Source of the DNA: Aphelocoma coerulescens
Lineage: Eukaryota > Chordata > Aves > Passeriformes > Corvidae
Direction of reading: 5' to 3'
Assembly (NCBI RefSeq): GCF_041296385.1
Contig: NW_027183598.1
Span: 1 to 64,000 of the forward strand
DNA: 64,000 nt
Position 1 is the first letter of the stretch. Each line of letters starts with the position of its first letter. The notes under the pieces were generated by a model, which searched no databases, was not told the origin of the DNA, and saw only the letters and a program-made list of their open reading frames with translations. The position numbers and the translations under genes were made by a program. Positions 61,885 through 64,000 of this stretch are shown one piece after another.

Positions 61885-64000
61885 CAATGGCTCTGCTCCA
61901 GGATGGCATGCTGCAGAGAATGCAGGTCGATTTTGTGCTCACTCCTGGCATGCAGCTGGACAATAAAGCCTGATCCAGCCCCCCCTCAGCATATGTCCGG
62001 CTCTGGCATTGGGGCGGGGCAACTTTGGGAGCAGCCCCAGCCCTGCTCCTGCTCCCGGCTGGGCACCCAGCTGCTGGGACACAGGTGTGTCCTGATGCCA
62101 CCGTCTACTCCTTTGAGAAGGGGAGGACAGAGTGCATCAGGGAGTTTGGTGTGGCTTACATGCGGCAAGGAGAAGGTGCAGCCCCAAACTGGCTTTCACT
62201 TCTAGAACCTTTTGCTATTGCGGGAGCAGCTGCTGGAGCTTTTCAACCGAGCTGCAAGAGTGAAAAGTGTGATGGCATGTCTATCTGAGAAGGAAGGTTC
62301 GGTGCCGCAGCCTGTTGTGCACAATTTATATGCTGATAAGAGAAGGGGGTGCTTTTGGAACGTTTTCCTTCCTGACACTTCTGTCTCTGTGAGCTTTAGC
62401 TGCTTGGACTCAGGGATACCGAAGGTATGTGAAAGTGACTGGGATGCGAGAATCATGTTGCACAGGGAACAGGGAAGGTCAGCAAATGTTTCCTGTCCTG
62501 GCACATCTCTCAGTCTGAACTGCAGCTGCAGATGCTTCACTTCCGCCAAGGACTCTGCCACCTTGAGAGAAGGATGCGCTCTATGGAGTTGAGAAAGAAA
62601 GTGCGTCTCACTAGCTTCTTTCCTCTACTTCATAGACAGCAAAGGGGCTATGAAAGGCAGCACTGGCTTTTTGTTCTAGGACTTCTTCTTTACAAGCAGC
62701 TGCTGGATGTTTGGAAGGGGGTTTGGGATATGCAAAAATGAGAGGCTAAGATGGTAAGAGGGTAAGATGGAAGTCATCTGGCAAAAGCAGAGCTCACAAA
62801 AGGGCCAGCTGAGAAAGCTCTTGCTGCCTACAACTTCAACTGCACCCCTCAAAGCAGCAGCACACACGCTGCTCTCGGCACTTTCCTTCTCAGCTCTACG
62901 CACCATCCTAAGCCTTGCCTCTCCCACACTCAGGATCCAAAGACAACGGCACCAGGGACTGCTCACACACTAAAGGCACCAGGACAAAAGGCTCACCAGC
63001 TTGGCCTTTGCATTCCCGCTGACAGCTCCACAGCTTGAACCCAGAGAACTGCCTGCTGCCAACAGCCTTTCCAATCACTCTGAGCACCTCATGACAAGGA
63101 GTGTGGGGAATGAATCTCCAGCAGCCTCCTGCCCCAGGCTGTCCCCCGGGAGCAGCCCTGCTCCAGGCCGTGACTGCCACCTGCACAGCCAAAGGACCCA
63201 GAGCCGGTGTTACACACCACGGCTGTGCCTGGCACAGAGACACCAGTGGCCACACAAGTGGCCATGGCACTGTCCACACACAGTCCCTGCTGCTGCTCCC
63301 CCAGCCGCTGGCACCAACTCCCAGCCACCCACTCCTAAAGCCACGGGGCCCACTGGGACATTGCGGGGGCTCGTGGAAGCCAGCGGCCATTGTGACACAG
63401 CGGGGCTGCACAGAGCCCACGGTGCTTTGTGACCCGTGGCTCCCAGGAGAGCCTTTGTGATGCTGGGGAACTACAAGGAAGCCTGGCTCCTCTGTGACAC
63501 CACCACAGAAGCTCAGGGGAGCCCTGGAGACCGTGCTGATGCTATTGAACCTGATGCAACCCTGCCTCCTCTGTGACAACACAGAAGCTCTTGGAGCCCT
63601 GGAGACCGTGGTGATGCTATGGAACCTGATGCAACCCTGCCTCCTCTGTAACACCACAGAACCTCTGGGAGCTCTGGAGACCGTGCTGATGCTATGGAAC
63701 CTGATGCAACCCTGCCTCCACTGTGACACCACAGAAGCTCAGGGAGCCCTGGAGACTGTGGTGATGCTATGGAACCTGATGCAACCCTGCCTCCACTGTG
63801 ACACCACAGAACCTCTGGGAGCCCTGGAGACCGTGCTGATGCTATGGAACCTGATGCAACCCTGCCTCCACTGTGACACCACAGAAGCTCGGGGAGCTCT
63901 GCAGACCGTGGGGATGCTGGCGAAGCTGACGGAACCCTGGGCACCACAGTGACGCTATGGAACCTGGTGGAACCGAGGGGCCACAGTGACACTGTGGGGC
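61885..64000 (+). repeat. Array unit 6 (cut by window end)
   Basis: 2116 of the expected 2268 bases. A single change, GCAGGTCGAT for GCAGGTAGAT near 61928, removes a stop codon and weakens a donor-like site in the marker block. The minisatellite is back to five copies. Confidence 0.95.
62206..62741 (+). CDS. Candidate unknown protein, array unit 6
   Basis: Exons 62206-62424 and 62514-62741, open, Ile form. Confidence 0.33.

Larger units (their letters stand above)
50692..64000 (+). repeat. 2268-bp head-to-tail macrosatellite array
   Basis: Almost six copies of one unit, starting at 50695, 52963, 55231, 57499, 59767 and 61885 (marker CAATGGCTCTGCTCCAGG). Spacing is 2268 bases except the fifth copy, which is 2118. 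Copies differ by only a handful of bases each, and the array runs off the window end. Each unit holds, in order: a marker block with AATAAA, three exon-like segments, non-coding sequence, and a 75-base minisatellite. Confidence 0.97.

Noticed and set aside
50692..64000. Possible CRISPR-like or bacterial repeat system
   Set aside because: Units are long, near-identical and without unique spacers, and the surroundings are plainly vertebrate.

Overview
This is vertebrate nuclear DNA, most likely from a passerine (songbird). The evidence is intron-containing genes with GT-AG sites, an avian-type OR14-like olfactory receptor, MHC class II beta exon fragments, retroviral LTRs of kinds common in birds, and PIM1-like and PAK3-like kinase genes side by side. 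Both kinase families are known to be strongly expanded in the zebra finch. The exact species and chromosome cannot be read from the window. No tRNA, rRNA or CRISPR array was seen.

Layout. (1) 145-6450 is a segmental-duplication unit holding, on the minus strand, a PIM1-like kinase that lacks its last exon and, further out, an MHC class II beta transmembrane exon; an MHC-type X-Y promoter module lies between them on the plus strand. (2) 6360-9275 is minisatellite and microsatellite DNA. (3) 9275-18290 carries a complete 12-exon PAK3-like kinase on the plus strand (422 codons by my splice model). Its 2.8 kb 5' region with exon 1 is repeated, almost unchanged, at 18293-21128 without any kinase exons. 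(4) 21129-24290 is mostly LTR-type repeat. (5) 24290-32340 is the second copy of unit 1; here the PIM1-like kinase is complete (five exons, 418 codons), and a decayed PIM exon lies behind it. (6) 32340-36200 holds two LTRs and minisatellite DNA; 36220-37151 is an olfactory receptor broken by one frameshift. (7) 37-43 kb is mostly unassigned GC-rich sequence with short tandem repeats, followed at 43-44.1 kb by an inverted, decayed piece of the PIM unit. (8) 44.6-49.6 kb holds an LTR, an array of about twenty CRE-like palindromes, and a minus-strand decayed gammaretrovirus-like provirus (pol end, env-like stretch, 3' LTR). (9) 50.69 kb to the window end is a head-to-tail array of a 2268-bp unit, almost six copies, each with a nested 75-bp minisatellite and two well-formed candidate exons of an unknown protein.

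How the parts relate. The two kinase families share a theme: both intact genes have a kinase domain behind a hydrophobic, membrane-anchor-like N-terminus, and the PAK-like one has lost the GTPase-binding regulatory region. The region has grown by local duplication, inversion, gene-conversion-like homogenisation and tandem amplification. The strongest candidate for something undescribed is the 2268-bp array with its two-exon open frame.
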